Source: Hymenobacter properus (GTDB taxonomy: Bacteria > Bacteroidota > Bacteroidia > Cytophagales > Hymenobacteraceae). From it: DNA of 64,000 bases. The stretch covers positions 434,001 through 498,000 of the forward strand of contig NZ_JADQDP010000003.1 of assembly GCF_015694735.1 (NCBI RefSeq). The letters run 5' to 3'. The notes under the pieces were generated by a model that had not been told where the DNA came from, searched no databases, and saw only the letters and a list, made by a program, of their open reading frames with translations. Within the stretch, counting starts at the first letter, position 1. The number at the start of each line of letters is the position of its first letter. Shown here one piece after another: positions 43,145 to 50,728 of the stretch. The position numbers and the translations under genes are program-made.

Positions 43145-43174
43145 AAACAGCCCGAACGTGGGTTCGGGCTGTTT
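43145..43174. terminator. Hairpin terminator, bidirectional
   Basis: Perfect 13-bp stem (AAACAGCCCGAAC, loop GTGG, GTTCGGGCTGTTT), with a 7-A run (43141-43147) that serves as the T-run for the minus strand. It ends the mcrC-like gene and the small lipoprotein gene. Confidence 0.9.
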
Positions 43175-43217
43175 CCTGATTAAAAGAACTAACTGCTGGC
43201 GCAAGACCAGCGGCCAA

Positions 43218-43505
43218 TTACTTCTTCTCTTCGGTCGTGGTGGTCGTGGTGGTGGTGCCAGCAGCAGGAGCCTCGGTGGTAGCAGCAGGAGCAGCAGCAC
43301 CTTCGGTGGTAGCGCCAGCGGCGGGAGCCGTAGCGTCAGCAGCCGGAGCAGCCATAGCGGTGCTGTCGGTGGTGGTGGTGGTCGAAGTCTCGGTGCTAGC
43401 AGCCGGAGTCTCAACGGTGGTTTCTTCGGTCTTCTTCGACTCGCAAGAGGTCAGACCAGCGGTGAGGGCCAGGCCCAGGGCAGCAACTTTGAACAGGTTG
43501 TTCAT
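43218..43505 (-). CDS. Small low-complexity lipoprotein
   Basis: A 95-residue lipoprotein. The signal peptide ends in a lipobox (VAALGLALTAGLTSC). After it the chain is almost only Ala, Thr, Glu, Ser and Pro (ETSTTTTTDSTAMAAPAADA, AGTTTTTTTTEEKK), so it is probably unfolded and exposed, perhaps as a spacer or a surface brush; no domain is visible. It is divergent from the sigma factor gene at 43641. Proteins like this are common in Hymenobacter relatives, but I cite no function. Confidence 0.8.
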   Translation of the reverse strand: MNNLFKVAALGLALTAGLTSCESKKTEETTVETPAASTETSTTTTTDSTAMAAPAADATAPAAGATTEGAAAPAATTEAPAAGTTTTTTTTEEKK

Positions 43506-43568
43506 TTTGGGGGTAATTTTGAAAATGGGTTAACTTAAAAACGCCCTTTATTCTGCCCTTTTGAAAAG

Positions 43569-43606
43569 GTAACCCGGGCTAGAAAAATATTTTTTCGACG
43601 GGTTAC
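43569..43606. promoter_or_regulatory. Inverted repeat in the lipoprotein/sigma divergent gap
   Basis: GTAACCCG at 43569-43576 and CGGGTTAC at 43599-43606 are perfect inverted copies with a 22-bp AT-rich spacer. It sits between the divergent genes at 43218 and 43641 and may be a regulator site, or an ECF auto-regulation site. Confidence 0.4.
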
Positions 43607-43640
43607 TTGATACCCGCTTTTGTATTAACCCCCAAAGTGA

Positions 43641-44249
43641 ATGAGCAGGGGCAATCCAACTTCCTCTTCTTTGACTCCTACTGACGATGCGCTGATTGCC
43701 GCCATTCGCTCCGGCGATGAGCGGGCGCTGGCCCACCTCTACCGGCTGCACTGGCCTATGGTGTCGCACTTCGTGCTGCAAAACAGCGGCTCCGAAGACG
43801 ACGCCCAGGACGTGTACCAGGAAGGCGTGATGGTGTTTTATGAAAAAGTACGCGACGGCTCCCTGGAGCTTAGCTGCCAGATTAAAACCTACCTCTACGC
43901 CGTGTGCCGCCGCCTGTGGCTGAAGCGCCTCACGAGCAAAAGCCGCTTCGGCGTGCGCCTGCTCGACGACGAGGAGCACGGTCCCTACCTCAACACGGGG
44001 GCCGAGGAAGATGTGCTGGCTGCCGAGGAGCAGGACCGCCGTTTCGCTACCATGAGCGAGGCCCTGAACCACCTGGGCGAGCCCTGTCGGTCGCTTTTAG
44101 AAGGCTTCTACCTGCACGACAAGTCGATGCAGGACCTCACGGCAGAATTTGGCTACACCAACGCCGACAATGCCAAAAACCAGAAATACAAGTGCCTCGT
44201 GCGCCTCAAAAAATTATTCTTTACCCACTATAAAGAAGAGCCAATTTAA
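43641..44249 (+). CDS. ECF-type RNA polymerase sigma factor
   Basis: A 202-residue sigma-70-family factor. Region 2 is visible as an acidic helix set (IRSGDERALAHLYRLHWPMV, EDDAQDVYQEGVMVFYEKV, IKTYLYAVCRRLWLKRL), where the aromatic cluster opens DNA. Region 4 is at the C-terminus (LGEPCRSLLEGFYLHDKSM, AEFGYTNADNAKNQKYKCLV), the helix-turn-helix that reads the -35 element. The linker between them is long. The next gene on the strand is a membrane-bound protease with an anti-sigma-like cytoplasmic start, which probably controls it. The gap between them is a palindrome. Confidence 0.9.
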   Translation: MSRGNPTSSSLTPTDDALIAAIRSGDERALAHLYRLHWPMVSHFVLQNSGSEDDAQDVYQEGVMVFYEKVRDGSLELSCQIKTYLYAVCRRLWLKRLTSKSRFGVRLLDDEEHGPYLNTGAEEDVLAAEEQDRRFATMSEALNHLGEPCRSLLEGFYLHDKSMQDLTAEFGYTNADNAKNQKYKCLVRLKKLFFTHYKEEPI

Positions 44250-44254
44250 TGAAT

Positions 44255-44344
44255 AGTATCAAGTATAAGAACTAAGTAGCAAGATGTTAGACGCATTGCC
44301 GTTTCCAGCCAAGTCTTGCTACTTGTTACTCGATACTTGCTACT
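44255..44344. repeat. Palindrome with word-repeat arms between sigma and protease genes
   Basis: Left arm 44255-44285 and right arm 44313-44344 are near reverse complements made of the words AGTATCAAG, AGTAGCAAG and relatives (CTTGCTACT, CGATACTTG). It fills most of the 143-bp gap between the sigma factor gene and the protease gene, so it would be part of their shared mRNA. Confidence 0.8.
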
Positions 44345-44392
44345 CACAACCAGTACGCTTACCGCTGCCGCTCCCACCGGCAGGCTTACCCC

Positions 44393-45565
44393 ATGATGAC
44401 TGAAGCAGACTATTACGCCTTATTTGAAGCTTACTCGCACGGCGAGCTGGCCGGCTCCGCCCGCGCCAGCCTCGAAGCGCGCCTGGCGGCCGACCCGGAC
44501 TTTGCCCTCCGCTACGCCGATTTCAACGAGCTGACCGGCACGCTGCGCGCCTACCGCCAGCGCCAGCAAACGCGCGCCCAGTTGCGCGGCATCCACGCCG
44601 CCATGCTGGCCGCCGAGGCCCCGGCTGAAGCCCCTGTGGCCGAAAAAACCAGCCCCCTTACGCACTCCGTGAACCCCATGCTGCGCATTTCGCGCACCGA
44701 GCGCAAACTGCGTGAGTTCTGGAACGGGCACCGCGCCACGGTGGGCGTGGCCGCCTCGGTGGCCGTGATGGCCGTGTTTGCCACCCTGCTGGGCCTGGAC
44801 ATCTGGCGCAGCTCAAAGGTGCAGGCGCCGGCCTCCATTCAGTGGATGCGCCGCGAAATCAATAACCTGAAGCAAAACCAGCGGGCCATCAACCGCACCA
44901 TCCGCCGCATCGACGGCACGGCAGTGGTGCCTCCTATTAATAATGGTAAATTTGGCGGTACGGGCTTTGCCCTGACCTCTGAGGGCTACCTGGTGACGAG
45001 CTACCACGTGATTAAGGAAGCCGATTCGCTGCTGGTGGAGGGCCGCGACCGGCAGCGCTACCGCGCCGAGCCGGTGTATTCCGACAAAGCCCACGACCTG
45101 GCTATTCTGCGCATCACCGACAAGCGCTTCACCGGCTTCGGCCGCCTGCCCTACACCTTCAAAGCTGGCCAGGCCGACCTCGGCGAGCGGGTGTTTACAC
45201 TGGGCTACCCGCGCGAAGACGTGGTGTACGGCGAAGGCTCGCTGAGCGCGCGCTCGGGTTTTGAGGGCGACACGGCGGCTTACCAAATCAGCATCCCGGT
45301 GAACCCCGGCAACTCGGGCGGCCCGCTGCTCGACGCGCAGGGCAACCTGATTGGCGTCATCAACGCCCGGCAGAACGACCTGGAAGGCACCTCCTTCGCT
45401 ACCAAGTCGTCGTATCTGGTGCGGCTCGTGGATTCGCTGCGCAACACGCAGCCCGCCACGCCCTACCGCCTGCCCAAGTCGAACCAGCTGACTGGCGCGG
45501 CCCGCCCGCAGCAGCTGAAGAAGCTGCAGGACTACGTGTTTGTAGTGAAGGTGTTTGAAAACTAA
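44393..45565 (+). CDS. Membrane-anchored S1C serine protease with anti-sigma-like N-terminus
   Basis: A 390-residue protein. The first 110 residues are soluble and helical (MMTEADYYALFEAYSHGEL, RYADFNELTGTLRAYRQRQQ), like the cytoplasmic part of an anti-sigma factor, but the zinc Cys/His set is missing. A single membrane helix follows (about 116-137, VGVAASVAVMAVFATLLGLD). Outside is a trypsin-like domain with the triad His205 (TSYHVI), Asp235 (HDLAIL) and Ser308 (NPGNSGGPLL), as in DegP/DegS, but without a PDZ domain. Because the ECF sigma gene lies just upstream, I infer that sensing and proteolysis are joined in one chain to control the sigma factor. Confidence 0.87.
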   Translation: MMTEADYYALFEAYSHGELAGSARASLEARLAADPDFALRYADFNELTGTLRAYRQRQQTRAQLRGIHAAMLAAEAPAEAPVAEKTSPLTHSVNPMLRISRTERKLREFWNGHRATVGVAASVAVMAVFATLLGLDIWRSSKVQAPASIQWMRREINNLKQNQRAINRTIRRIDGTAVVPPINNGKFGGTGFALTSEGYLVTSYHVIKEADSLLVEGRDRQRYRAEPVYSDKAHDLAILRITDKRFTGFGRLPYTFKAGQADLGERVFTLGYPREDVVYGEGSLSARSGFEGDTAAYQISIPVNPGNSGGPLLDAQGNLIGVINARQNDLEGTSFATKSSYLVRLVDSLRNTQPATPYRLPKSNQLTGAARPQQLKKLQDYVFVVKVFEN

Positions 45566-45590
45566 CTCAATACCTCCGCTTTTGCTTACG

Positions 45591-45626
45591 ACAACGGCCC
45601 GTTTCTTTTCAGAAGCGGGCCGTTGT
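45591..45626. terminator. Strong hairpin, probable terminator
   Basis: ACAACGGCCCGTTTC (45591-45605) pairs with GAAGCGGGCCGTTGT (45612-45626), one G-T pair, loop TTTTCA. No U-run follows on either side, so it is a hairpin with likely but unproven terminator role. Confidence 0.65.
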
Positions 45627-45818
45627 GCTGTAATGCCTTTGGGCTGCCTGCGATAGGTCTCCGTCGCTTGTCGCATTGGGCAGACTATTTCACTGCTTAA
45701 AAGCGCGCTGCATTATTTTCCACAACCTTAGCCCATCTACTGTAGTATTCAGGCCTTAAAAAGGAAGACTTACTCGTCCCTCTCATTTTCTGCACTCCAC
45801 TCTCTAAACCTGCACTCC

Positions 45819-46691
45819 GTGGCTCAAAACCAACAAACCCCGCCCTCCGGAAACGACGTCGCCGGCTCGGCCATTTTCAAGAAATTCCTCAGCACCGCCG
45901 AGGGCTACATCAAGCAGCCCACGCGTATGAAAAAGCTGCTGACCGACGCTTACCAGAAAGCCAGCCAGAAGAACGAGGTCGGCACCCTGGCCCACGAAGC
46001 CTGGGACACGCTCCAAACCATGTTCCGGCTCATCAAGGCCTCGATTTCGGGCGAGTACACCGGTGTGCCCGGCACCACGGTGGCCGCCGCGGTGGCCGTG
46101 CTCATCTATTTCCTGAGCCCCATTGATTTGATTCCGGACTTCATTCCGGTGCTGGGTTTGCTCGACGACGTGGCGCTGGTGGCCTGGTTTTCGACCACGC
46201 TGAAGCACGAGATGGACAGATTCCACGAGTGGGAACTGACGCGGCCGGTAGTGGCAGTCAATGCCAACAAAGCCGCTGCCGAAAACGCTGCCGCTTCGAT
46301 GGGTGGCCTGACGCCTATCAACTACGATGAGGACCGGGCCCAACCCGCCCGCGAATCGGCTAAAAACGCGGGCACCAGCAACAACCCCACTACTGACTCC
46401 CGCTCGGGCTCGCCCGCGAGCAACGCTCATTCTTCCTCGCCCCAGCCCGCTGCTGAGTCGGCCAAGCAGCACGGCACGCACCCTGAGTCGGCCACCAATT
46501 CCTCCAGCCAGCAGTCGAACACCGACTCTGGTCTGGGCTCACCCGAGAGCAGCAGCGCGGCCCCGGTGCACACACAGGGCGACGACGTGCAGCCTACCGC
46601 CGACACCAGCGGCGCCACGGTGCGCACCTGGGAAGGCAGCCGCAACGAAAGCGACGCCGGCCGCCTCGACACCGGCGGCAACGTGCGCTAA
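45819..46691 (+). CDS. YkvA-family (DUF1232) protein with a long disordered tail
   Basis: A 290-residue protein starting at GTG. Residues about 85-140 hold the YkvA / DUF1232 core: PGTTVAAAVAVLIYFLSPID followed by LIPDFIPVLGLLDD and HEMDRFHEWE, a helical membrane-associated motif of unknown activity. The last 130 residues are Ser-, Pro-, Ala- and Asn-rich (SRSGSPASNAHSSSPQPAAE) and probably disordered, with a Gln/His-rich patch. The tail is longer than in most YkvA proteins. No operon partner is evident; the gene ends with a strong terminator. Confidence 0.82.
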   Translation: MAQNQQTPPSGNDVAGSAIFKKFLSTAEGYIKQPTRMKKLLTDAYQKASQKNEVGTLAHEAWDTLQTMFRLIKASISGEYTGVPGTTVAAAVAVLIYFLSPIDLIPDFIPVLGLLDDVALVAWFSTTLKHEMDRFHEWELTRPVVAVNANKAAAENAAASMGGLTPINYDEDRAQPARESAKNAGTSNNPTTDSRSGSPASNAHSSSPQPAAESAKQHGTHPESATNSSSQQSNTDSGLGSPESSSAAPVHTQGDDVQPTADTSGATVRTWEGSRNESDAGRLDTGGNVR

Positions 46692-46710
46692 GTCAATTGT
46701 AACAGAACGC

Positions 46711-46745
46711 AAAAAGGCCCCGGAACCTGGTTCCGGGGCCTTTTT
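46711..46745. terminator. Bidirectional hairpin terminator
   Basis: Perfect 16-bp stem including the A/T tails (AAAAAGGCCCCGGAAC, loop CTG, GTTCCGGGGCCTTTTT). It separates the YkvA gene from the convergent acyl-carrier-like gene. Confidence 0.93.
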
Positions 46746-46792
46746 CAATTCATAGCAACTAATAAGTAATAGCCTGGTAGCGGGCAGCCTTA

Positions 46793-47059
46793 TTAAGCGG
46801 CGGCGGCGTGCTCACGCACGTAGCGCACGAAGTCGCCCACGGTGGTGAGGGGCACTTCGTCGGGGATGGTGATGCTGAAGTTGCGCTCCAGTTCGAGGAT
46901 GATGTCGACGACGTCGAGGGTTTCGAAGCGCAGGTCGCGGGCGAGGCTGGCGGTTTTGCGCACGCGGCTGGCCCGGATGGCCTTGCGCTTGCTGATGATG
47001 CGAAAAACCTGCTGCTCGATGCTGGGGGTGTGATGAGCGGTGCTAGTGGATACGTACAT
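46793..47059 (-). CDS. Acyl-carrier-protein-like protein lacking the prosthetic serine
   Basis: An 88-residue helical protein with the acyl carrier protein layout (SIEQQVFRIISKRKAIRASR, RDLRFETLDVVDIILELERN, FSITIPDEVPLTTVGDFVRY). In normal ACP the motif is D-S-L-D, with the serine carrying 4'-phosphopantetheine. Here it reads E-T-L-D, with Thr47 (codon ACC on the minus strand). So it probably cannot be charged by a usual transferase, unless a threonine-tolerant one exists. It lies on the minus strand, 126 bp after the RND gene, and ends in a convergent terminator. It is not part of a fatty acid gene cluster. Could act as a structural or binding partner. Confidence 0.78.
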   Translation of the reverse strand: MYVSTSTAHHTPSIEQQVFRIISKRKAIRASRVRKTASLARDLRFETLDVVDIILELERNFSITIPDEVPLTTVGDFVRYVREHAAAA

Positions 47060-47109
47060 AATAGTTGCGAAAAAAGCGGTGAGTCTGCTGAAGGGGCGTT
47101 CTGCGGGGA

Positions 47110-47170
47110 GGCGCCCGTCGGGGTGGGATAAAGCGGTTAGTGCTGCAACAAAAACCGGCCGACGGGCGCC
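47110..47170. repeat. Long-loop hairpin between the RND and ACP-like genes
   Basis: GGCGCCCGTCGG (47110-47121) and CCGACGGGCGCC (47159-47170) are perfect 12-nt arms around a loop of about 37 nt. It lies in the intercistronic region on the minus strand and could reduce or process the transcript downstream of the RND gene. Confidence 0.7.
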
Positions 47171-47185
47171 AAAACGCGGAAAATA

Positions 47186-50100
47186 CTAGGCTAGTACAGG
47201 CGGCGTAGCCGCCTGTATTTCTTCAGAGTCCACCTCTTGCAAATTGGTTGCAATGGTATCCGGATTTTTTCCGGAAATTTTTCCTTTCAGCGTTTCGCTC
47301 AGCAGATACATCACCGGCACCACCAGCAGGGTGATGGCCGTGGCGAACACCAGACCGAAGATGATGGTCCAGGCCAGCGGGCCCCAGAACGTCACCGACT
47401 CGCCGCCGATGAAGAAGTGCGGGTTGCCGGAGGCGAACAGCTCGTAGAAGTCGATGTTCAGGCCGATGGCCAGCGGGATGAGGCCCAGCGTGGCGGCGGT
47501 GGCCGTCAGAATCACGGGGTTGAGACGGGTGCGGCCGGCCAGCACAATAGCCTCGCGCAGCGGCATGCCCTGCGAGCGCAGAATATCGGTGAATTCGACC
47601 AGCAGAATGCCGTTTTTCACCACGATGCCGGCCAGGGCGATGATGCCCACGCCCGTCATCACGATGCTGACGTTCATGCCGGTGATGGCCAGGCCCCAGA
47701 ACACGCCCGCAATCGAGAACAGCACTTCGGAGAGGATGATGACCGGCTTGCTGAACGAGTTGAATTGCGTGACGAGGATGAGGAAGATGAGCGCCAGAGC
47801 GCCCAGGCCGGCCAGCGGCAGGAAGTCGGTGGTTTCCTTCTGGTCTTCCTCGGCGCCGCCCATCTTCACGTTGTAGCCGGCAGGCACAGGGAAGGCTTTG
47901 AGAGCCTGCTTCACCTGGGCGGCCACGTCGGGGCCGGTGAAGCCGTTGAGCACGTTCGACGAGATGGTGATGACACGCTTGGTGTCTTTGCGCTTGATGC
48001 CGCCGTAGGTGCTGCCGTAGCTCACGGTGGCGATGGACGAGATGGGCACCTGGCGCACGGCGCCGGTGGCGTCGCGGAAGGTAAGCGGGGCATTCACCAC
48101 GGCGTCTACGTCGTTGCGGTAGGGCTTGGCGTAGCGCACCTGGATGGGGTATTCATCATCCGGGGTTTTGAATTTGCTGGCTTCCGAGCCGTAGATGGCG
48201 GTGCGGACTTCCAGGCCAATCTGGCCGGTGCTGATGCCCTCGCGGTTGGCGCGGGTGCGGTCGATGTTGACGGCGATTTCGGGGTTGCGGTCTTCCAGGT
48301 TGGAGCGCAGGTCTTCGATGCCGGAGATGTGCAGGGAGTCGACGTAGCGCTCCACTTTCTTGGAGAGCTTGGCCAGGGCGGGGTAGTCGTCGCCGCTCAC
48401 TTCGATGGCGATGGGCTTCTGCTGGGGCGGGCCGCTGGCCTCCTGGTCTACCGATACCTCGGCGCCCGGGATGCCTTTCACCACCTCGCGGATTTTATCC
48501 ATGTAGGTGCTGGTGGCGGGGCCTTTGCGGTCACTCAACTCCTTAAAGGCCACGCCCACCTTGCCCATGTGCGACTGCGACACGCCCGAAGCTGTAGCCT
48601 CGCTGGGGTCGCCGGCGCCGATGGCCACGTTGGTAATCACCGATTCCACGTCGGGGTTGTTGCGGCCGATGACGCCGTAGATGCGGTTTTCGAGGATGCG
48701 CGTCACTGAGTCGGTCACTTCCACGCGGGTGCCCACCGGCATGCGCAGGTAGGTGTAGATGAACTTGGGGTCGCCTTTGGGGAAGAAGTCCACCTTCGGG
48801 CCGCGGATGCCTACGGCCACAAACGAGCCGATGAAGACGATAAGCACGCCCACCATCACCAGAGCCGGGTGGCCGATGGCCCAGCGCACCAGGCTAGCGT
48901 AGCCATTCTGGAACTTGGGCAGGGCGCGGGTCTGGAACCAGGCAATCATTTTCACCAGCACGTACTTGTCGAGGATGATGAAGCCGGCCAGGGCCAGGCA
49001 AAGGTTGCCAAGGAAGTGGCCCAGCAGGCCGGTCGTTACCCCTTCGGGGCTCACTTCGGGCGTTTTGCCCATGGCCATGACGTTGAACAGGATGCCCAAC
49101 GCCACCAGCACGCCGATGGCAATGAGGAAGCCGCGCGTAGCCTTGGGCTTGCTGTGCAGGTCTTCTTCGAAATGCTCATCGCGGCTCATAAAGCTCACGG
49201 CAAACACCGGGTTCATGATGAAGGCTACCACCAGCGACGACATGAGCGTGATGATGAGCGTGACGGGCAGGTAGTACATGAACGAGCCCACGATGCCGGG
49301 CCAGAACATGAGCGGCACGAAGGGCGCCACCGTAGTCAGCGTACCGGCCAGTACCGGCACAAACACTTCGCCGGCGGCGAATTTGGCGGCTTTCTCGGTG
49401 CTCAGGTTCGGGTGCTCGTGCAGCAGGCGGTGGGTGTTCTCGATGACCACAATGGCGTCGTCCACCACGATGCCCAGCGCCAGCAGGAAGGCGAAGAGCA
49501 CAATCATGTTCAGCGAGAAATCGAAGCCCGGGATGATGAGGAAGGCCAGGAACATCGAAATCGGCACCGACAAGCCCACGAACATGGCGTTGGTGGTGCC
49601 CATGAAGAACAGCAGGATGGCCGTTACGAGCAGGAAGCCGATGATGATGGTGTTGATGAGGTCGTGCAGCGTCACGCGGGTGTCGTTCGAGGTGTCGCCG
49701 GTGATGGTGACCTTCAGCTCCTTGGGCAGCGTTTTCTCGGTTTCCTTTACCAGCGCCTTGATTTTGTCGGAGGCATCAATCAGGTTTTCGCCCTGGCGCT
49801 TCACCACGTTCAGGGTGATGGCGGGACGGCCGTCGAGGCGGGCGAAGCTTTCGCGGTCCTTGAAGCCGTCGGTCACGGTGGCAATGTCGCCGAGGCGCAC
49901 GGCGGCGCCGTTGAGGTTTTTCACCTGGATGTCGGCAATGTCCTCGGCGCGGGCGTACTGGCCGGCCACGCGCACGGCGCGTTTCTGGTTGCCCACGTCG
50001 ATGGAGCCGCCCGACACGGTCAGGTTTTCGCCACCGATGGCGCGCGAAATGTCCGAGAAGCCCAGGCGCGAGGCACGCAGCTTGTTCAGGTCCACATCCA

Positions 50101-50674
50101 CGTTCACCTGCTGGTCGAGGGCACCGATGATGTCGACGCGGGTGATTTCGGGCAGGGCCTCAATCTTGTCCTGGAAGTCGTCGGCGTACTTCTTCAGCTG
50201 GGCGGCGGGCAAGTTGCCGCTCAGGTTGACGTACATAATGGGCTGCTCCGAGATGTTAATCTCCTTCACTGTGGGAGCGGTGGGCAGGTCGTTGGGCAGC
50301 TCGGTGGCGGCCTTGTCTACGGCGTCCTTGATGAGCTGCTTGGCGTACTGCACGTCCACGCCGGAGTTGAACTCCACGTCCACGATGCAATAGTCCTGGT
50401 TCGAGGTGGAGTTGATTTTCTTCACCCCGTTCACACTCTTAATCTCCTTTTCGAGCTGGCGCGTCACCAGGTTCTCGATGTCGGCCGGCGAGGTGCCGGG
50501 GTACACCGTGGCCACGATGATGCGCGGAATCACGATGTCGGGGAATTTCTCTTTGCCCAGCTTGATGTAGGCAAAAATCCCCGCTACGCACAGCAGCACC
50601 GTGATGATGTAGATGCTGGTTTTGTTATTAATGGACCACGAGGTCGGCCCAAATTCTTTCTCTAAATCTTGCAT
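47186..50674 (-). CDS. RND efflux transporter permease
   Basis: A 1162-residue inner-membrane pump of the AcrB/HAE-1 type, powered by protons. It shows the standard order: first helix (KTSIYIITVLLCVAGIF), the large periplasmic loop, a block of helices with GIVVDDAIVVIEN (about 405) which is part of the proton relay, a second periplasmic loop (SGPPQQKPIAIEVSGDDYPA), and the last helix block ending near GGESVTFWGPLAWTIIFGLV. It is somewhat longer than AcrB (1049). It is the last gene of tetR-tolC-adaptor-RND. The substrate class is not visible. Its final codons contain a perfect 10-bp palindrome. Confidence 0.94.
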   Translation of the reverse strand: MQDLEKEFGPTSWSINNKTSIYIITVLLCVAGIFAYIKLGKEKFPDIVIPRIIVATVYPGTSPADIENLVTRQLEKEIKSVNGVKKINSTSNQDYCIVDVEFNSGVDVQYAKQLIKDAVDKAATELPNDLPTAPTVKEINISEQPIMYVNLSGNLPAAQLKKYADDFQDKIEALPEITRVDIIGALDQQVNVDVDLNKLRASRLGFSDISRAIGGENLTVSGGSIDVGNQKRAVRVAGQYARAEDIADIQVKNLNGAAVRLGDIATVTDGFKDRESFARLDGRPAITLNVVKRQGENLIDASDKIKALVKETEKTLPKELKVTITGDTSNDTRVTLHDLINTIIIGFLLVTAILLFFMGTTNAMFVGLSVPISMFLAFLIIPGFDFSLNMIVLFAFLLALGIVVDDAIVVIENTHRLLHEHPNLSTEKAAKFAAGEVFVPVLAGTLTTVAPFVPLMFWPGIVGSFMYYLPVTLIITLMSSLVVAFIMNPVFAVSFMSRDEHFEEDLHSKPKATRGFLIAIGVLVALGILFNVMAMGKTPEVSPEGVTTGLLGHFLGNLCLALAGFIILDKYVLVKMIAWFQTRALPKFQNGYASLVRWAIGHPALVMVGVLIVFIGSFVAVGIRGPKVDFFPKGDPKFIYTYLRMPVGTRVEVTDSVTRILENRIYGVIGRNNPDVESVITNVAIGAGDPSEATASGVSQSHMGKVGVAFKELSDRKGPATSTYMDKIREVVKGIPGAEVSVDQEASGPPQQKPIAIEVSGDDYPALAKLSKKVERYVDSLHISGIEDLRSNLEDRNPEIAVNIDRTRANREGISTGQIGLEVRTAIYGSEASKFKTPDDEYPIQVRYAKPYRNDVDAVVNAPLTFRDATGAVRQVPISSIATVSYGSTYGGIKRKDTKRVITISSNVLNGFTGPDVAAQVKQALKAFPVPAGYNVKMGGAEEDQKETTDFLPLAGLGALALIFLILVTQFNSFSKPVIILSEVLFSIAGVFWGLAITGMNVSIVMTGVGIIALAGIVVKNGILLVEFTDILRSQGMPLREAIVLAGRTRLNPVILTATAATLGLIPLAIGLNIDFYELFASGNPHFFIGGESVTFWGPLAWTIIFGLVFATAITLLVVPVMYLLSETLKGKISGKNPDTIATNLQEVDSEEIQAATPPVLA
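47195..47217. repeat. Perfect palindrome in the 3' end of the RND gene
   Basis: TACAGGCGGC (47195-47204), loop GTA, GCCGCCTGTA (47208-47217) form a 10-bp stem inside the last 10 codons of the RND gene. It may be a short mobile-type palindrome that now codes for the protein's end. Confidence 0.7.
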
Positions 50675-50728
50675 AGCTTTTCTAGCGTTCTAGTAAAAAG
50701 CGTGAGAAATCACAGCCTGCGGGCTGTG

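Noticed and set aside
48869..50665. A 598-codon open frame on the plus strand opposite the RND gene, and similar long antisense frames at 18706-20646 (minus), 21819-23603 (plus), 263-1288 (minus) and 1931-3196 (plus)
   Set aside because: They are mirror images of strongly supported genes; their translations are rich in His, Val, Gly, Ala and Arg with no motifs, as expected when GC-rich codons are read backwards.
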